Part shown: piece by piece, positions 13,438-15,552 of the stretch
Layout of the letters: every line of letters starts with the position of its first letter
How positions within the stretch are numbered: the first letter of the stretch is position 1
Assembly: GCA_050186955.1 (NCBI GenBank)
Contig: JBFWXZ010000061.1
Span: 1 to 15,552, forward strand
DNA from: JACKJP01 sp050186955
Lineage (GTDB): Bacteria > Pseudomonadota > Alphaproteobacteria > Rhizobiales > Tepidamorphaceae
Length of the DNA: 15,552 bases
Reading direction: 5' to 3'
The notes under the pieces: model-generated
Database searches by the model: none
Seen by the model: the letters and a program-made list of their open reading frames with translations, nothing else
What the model was told of the DNA's origin: nothing
Position numbers and translations under genes: made by a program

Positions 13438-15048
13438 TTAGGTTGCGTGGTCCTCGCGCATCATCGAAGCCGCCTTTTCGGCGATCATGATGACCGGCGA
13501 GTTGGTGTTGCCGGAGGTGATCGTCGGCATCACCGAGGCGTCGGCGATTCTGAGCCCCGCGATGCCGTGCACGCAGAGCCTGGAATCGACGACGGCGGCG
13601 CGATCGTCGCCCATCCGCGCGGTGCCGACGGGGTGGAAGATCGTCGTGCCGATATTGCCGGCGGCCTCGGCGAGCGCCTCGTCGCTGTCGAATTGCGGTC
13701 CCGGCAGATATTCCTCGGGCGAGTATTTCGCCATCGCCGGCTGCGCCATGATCCGCCGGGTCAGCCTTATGGCGCGCGCCGCCACCTGCCGGTCGCCCTC
13801 GCTCGCCAGATAGTTGGGACTGATGACCGGGTGCGCCGCCGGATCGGGCGAGGCGATGCGCACATGCCCGCGCGACTGCGGCCTGAGATTGCACACACTC
13901 GCTGTCATCGCCGGGAAGGCGTGCAGCGGGTCGCCGAACTTGTCGAGGGAGAGCGGCTGCACGTGATATTCGAGGTCGGGCGTCTCCACCGACGGGTCGG
14001 AGCGCGCGAAGGCCCCGAGCTGGCTCGGCGCCATCGACATCGGGCCGCGCCGGTGGAGCGCGTATTCGAGCGCGATTCGCGCCTTGCCGAGAAGCGTCCC
14101 GGCGAGCTCGTTGAGGGTCAGCGCGTCCTTCAGCCGGAAGATGGTGCGAAGCTGCAAATGGTCCTGGAGGTTCTCGCCGACCCCCTCCAGCGCGTGGACG
14201 ACGCCGATGCCGTGTCCCTTGAGCAGGCCCGGCGCGCCGATGCCGGAGAGCTGGAGGATCTGCGGCGTACCGATGGCGCCGGCCGTCAGCACGACCTCGC
14301 CGCCGGCGTCTGCGCGCAGCAGGTGGCCGCGCTGGCGGAACGACACCGCCGCCACGCGATTGCCGTCCAGCACCAGCCGCTCGATATGCGCCCCGGTCTC
14401 GACGCGCAGATTGGGCCGCCGCGCCGCCGGCCGCAGGAAGGCCTTGGCGGTGTTCCAGCGCCAGCCGCCCTTCTGGTTCACCCGGAAATAGGAGACGCCG
14501 TGATTGTCGCCGCGGTTGAAGTCCTCGGTGCGCGGGATGCCGGCCTCGACGCAGGCGTCGCGGAAGGCGTCGAGCACGTCCCATCTGAGCCGCTGCTCCT
14601 CGACGCGCCATTCGCCGCCGGCGCCGTGCATCGCGTCGCCGCCGGCGTAATAGTCCTCGGAGCGCTTGAAGAAGGGCAGCACGTCGTCCCAGCCCCAGCC
14701 CTCGTTGCCCATCTGCCGCCAGCCATCATAGTCGCGCGCCTGGCCGCGCATGTAGATCATGCCGTTGATCGACGAGCAGCCGCCCAGCACCTTGCCGCGC
14801 GGATAGAGCAGCGAGCGCCCGTTCAGGCCCTTCTCGGGCGCGGTGCGGAAGCCCCAGTCGGTGCGCGGGTTGCCGATGCAGTAGAGATAGCCGACCGGGA
14901 TGTGGATCCAGTGGTAGTTGTCGCTGCCGCCGGCTTCCAGCAGCAGCACCTTGTTGCGCGGGTCCTCCGACAGCCGGTTCGCCAGCACGCAGCCGGCCGA
15001 GCCCGCCCCGGCGATGATGTAGTCGAAGGCGCCGATCGAACGGGCCAC
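13438..15048 (-). CDS. GMC-family FAD-dependent oxidoreductase (choline/alcohol dehydrogenase-like)
   Basis: A 536-residue GMC flavoenzyme that would oxidise an alcohol group and pass electrons to a membrane acceptor or oxygen. The FAD Rossmann motif DYIIAGAGSAGCVLANRLS (9-27) with VLLLEAGG (34-41) is followed by GMC signature 1 (RGKVLGGCSSINGMIYMRG, 84-102), signature 2 (GAIGTPQILQLSGIG, 257-271), the catalytic H472 (FHPVGTARMG) and the SGNTNSP loop with N514/N516. I place the start at a GTG (15048), which has AAAGGAAA 4 bases upstream and puts the FAD motif at the N-terminus. A longer frame back to an ATG at 15288 runs through the intergenic repeat and is very likely false. BetA-like choline dehydrogenase is one possibility, but no betaine genes are nearby. 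Confidence 0.93.
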   Translation of the reverse strand: MARSIGAFDYIIAGAGSAGCVLANRLSEDPRNKVLLLEAGGSDNYHWIHIPVGYLYCIGNPRTDWGFRTAPEKGLNGRSLLYPRGKVLGGCSSINGMIYMRGQARDYDGWRQMGNEGWGWDDVLPFFKRSEDYYAGGDAMHGAGGEWRVEEQRLRWDVLDAFRDACVEAGIPRTEDFNRGDNHGVSYFRVNQKGGWRWNTAKAFLRPAARRPNLRVETGAHIERLVLDGNRVAAVSFRQRGHLLRADAGGEVVLTAGAIGTPQILQLSGIGAPGLLKGHGIGVVHALEGVGENLQDHLQLRTIFRLKDALTLNELAGTLLGKARIALEYALHRRGPMSMAPSQLGAFARSDPSVETPDLEYHVQPLSLDKFGDPLHAFPAMTASVCNLRPQSRGHVRIASPDPAAHPVISPNYLASEGDRQVAARAIRLTRRIMAQPAMAKYSPEEYLPGPQFDSDEALAEAAGNIGTTIFHPVGTARMGDDRAAVVDSRLCVHGIAGLRIADASVMPTITSGNTNSPVIMIAEKAASMMREDHAT

Positions 15049-15052
15049 GGCG

Positions 15053-15060
15053 TTTCCTTT
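15053..15060 (-). promoter_or_regulatory. Ribosome binding site that sets the GMC GTG start
   Basis: On the minus strand AAAGGAAA lies 4 bases before the GTG at 15048, with its AGG core 7 bases from the start codon. This is much better placed than any signal near the upstream ATG at 15288. Confidence 0.65.
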
Positions 15061-15130
15061 CTTTCCCTCGACAGTAGAGCCAATCGCCGCCGGATTGAAA
15101 CCGGGGATGAAGGTGGGGTTGCCGGTGCCG

Positions 15131-15284
15131 CGATTTGGATTGAAGCCGCGCAACAAGCCGTCATTGCCGGACTTGATCCGGCAATCCATTCCGCCGGCGT
15201 CGATCCAGAACGCCCCCACCGCTTCTGACGCAAGGACATCGGAATGGATCACCGGGTCGAGCCCGGTGATGACGGACGGGGCGG
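15131..15284. repeat. Palindromic intergenic repeat, copy 1
   Basis: The core (15160-15273, 114 bases) is an outer inverted pair. Left arm: GTCAT, then the hairpin ATTGCCGGA-CTTGA-TCCGGCAAT (15163-15185), then CCATTCC. Right arm: GGAATGG, then ATCACCGGG-TCGAG-CCCGGTGAT (15248-15270), then GAC. Similarity with copy 2 extends outside the core to about 15131 and 15284. Elements of this look are scattered in Hyphomicrobiales genomes and often give spurious VITGLDPVIHS-type peptides when translated. Confidence 0.85.
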
Positions 15285-15329
15285 ACACAGTCGCTCATTG
15301 CCGCCGCTCGGAACGTGGCGCCGCAGTAA

Positions 15330-15356
15330 CTGGATTCTTAGCTTTCGCCGGAATGA
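15330..15356. repeat. Degraded hairpin of a related repeat type
   Basis: CTGGATTCTTAGC followed by TTTCGCCGGAATGAC looks like a decayed form of the common element TTCCGGC-TTTC-GCCGGAA. The right arm is kept and three bases of the left arm are changed, so the stem no longer pairs fully. It sits between the two main repeat copies. Confidence 0.45.
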
Positions 15357-15510
15357 CGATTTGGACTGGAGCCGCTCAACAAGCGGTCATTGCCGGACTT
15401 GATCCGGCAATCCATGCCAACAACATCGCGAACCATCGTTACCGTCGCGTCTGCCGCCCCGACAACGGAATGGATCACCGGGTCGAGCCCGGTGATCACG
15501 GATGGGGCTG
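15357..15510. repeat. Palindromic intergenic repeat, copy 2
   Basis: Second copy of the repeat, exactly 226 bases after copy 1. The core (15386-15499) has the same 114-base length. Its two hairpins are identical to those of copy 1, while the roughly 51-base centre matches copy 1 at only about half of positions. The 29 bases before the core (CGATTTGGAC onward) match copy 1 at all but four positions. Confidence 0.85.
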
Positions 15511-15552
15511 CGAACGGGAAGCGATCGGCCGTCGGAGCCCGCGGCGACCGCC

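Larger units (their letters stand above)
15049..15552. other. Gene-free region carrying palindromic repeats
   Basis: This 504-base stretch has no credible gene. Bases 15049-15130 are the leader and presumed promoter region of the GMC gene, without clear -35/-10 boxes. Bases 15131-15510 hold two repeat copies and a degraded hairpin between them. I see nothing in 15511-15552. Confidence 0.7.

Noticed and set aside
13225..15228. 667-codon open frame on the plus strand opposite the GMC gene
   Set aside because: Antisense shadow; it reads into the intergenic repeat and has no recognisable domain.
15131..15510. CRISPR array or insertion-sequence ends
   Set aside because: There are only two long copies with internal hairpins, no regular short repeats or spacers, and no transposase frame between them.

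Overview
The window is GC-rich chromosomal DNA. The dense reading frames, the short palindromic intergenic repeats of the type whose reading frames give VI(A/T)GLDP(A/V)IHS-like peptides, and the yacG/tRNA-Phe pairing suggest an alphaproteobacterium, most likely of the Hyphomicrobiales (Rhizobiales). I cannot name a genus. No phage, transposase, integrase or CRISPR array is visible.

Layout. (1) Bases 1-3933: the tail of an unidentified gene, then an amidase (minus) divergent from a two-gene operon (plus) of an AMP-forming acyl-CoA ligase and a short-chain dehydrogenase. Together these could hydrolyse an amide, activate the released acid and oxidise or reduce it, but the substrate is unknown. 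(2) Bases 3975-4419: the small zinc protein YacG, a strong sigma-70-like promoter, a tRNA-Phe(GAA) gene with encoded CCA, and a hairpin that could end transcription from both sides. (3) Bases 4452-8374 (minus): a complete ABC importer operon of the polyamine/iron/phosphonate-like type, in the order periplasmic binding protein, permease, permease, ATPase. The last three genes are joined by ATGA overlaps, and a strong hairpin lies just after the binding-protein gene. (4) Bases 8599-10032 (minus): a CHAD gene followed by a CYTH gene, two domains that are often fused and linked to polyphosphate/triphosphate chemistry.

(5) Bases 10187-12427 (plus): the most unusual gene here, a 746-residue protein that looks like an ATP-grasp ligase fused to a PaaK/F390-synthetase-like adenylating domain with an altered phosphate-binding loop. 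It runs divergently from CHAD-CYTH and ends 3 bases from the end of a convergent gene for a secreted, probably outer-membrane beta-barrel protein (12431-13222, minus). (6) Bases 13438-15048 (minus): a GMC-family FAD oxidoreductase with a GTG start. (7) Bases 15049-15552: no gene, but two 226-bp-spaced copies of a palindromic repeat whose two hairpins differ by compensating base changes, plus a degraded third hairpin between them.

Most of the window is ordinary metabolism and transport. The items most worth following up are the ATP-grasp/adenylase fusion with its neighbours, and the covarying repeat pair.
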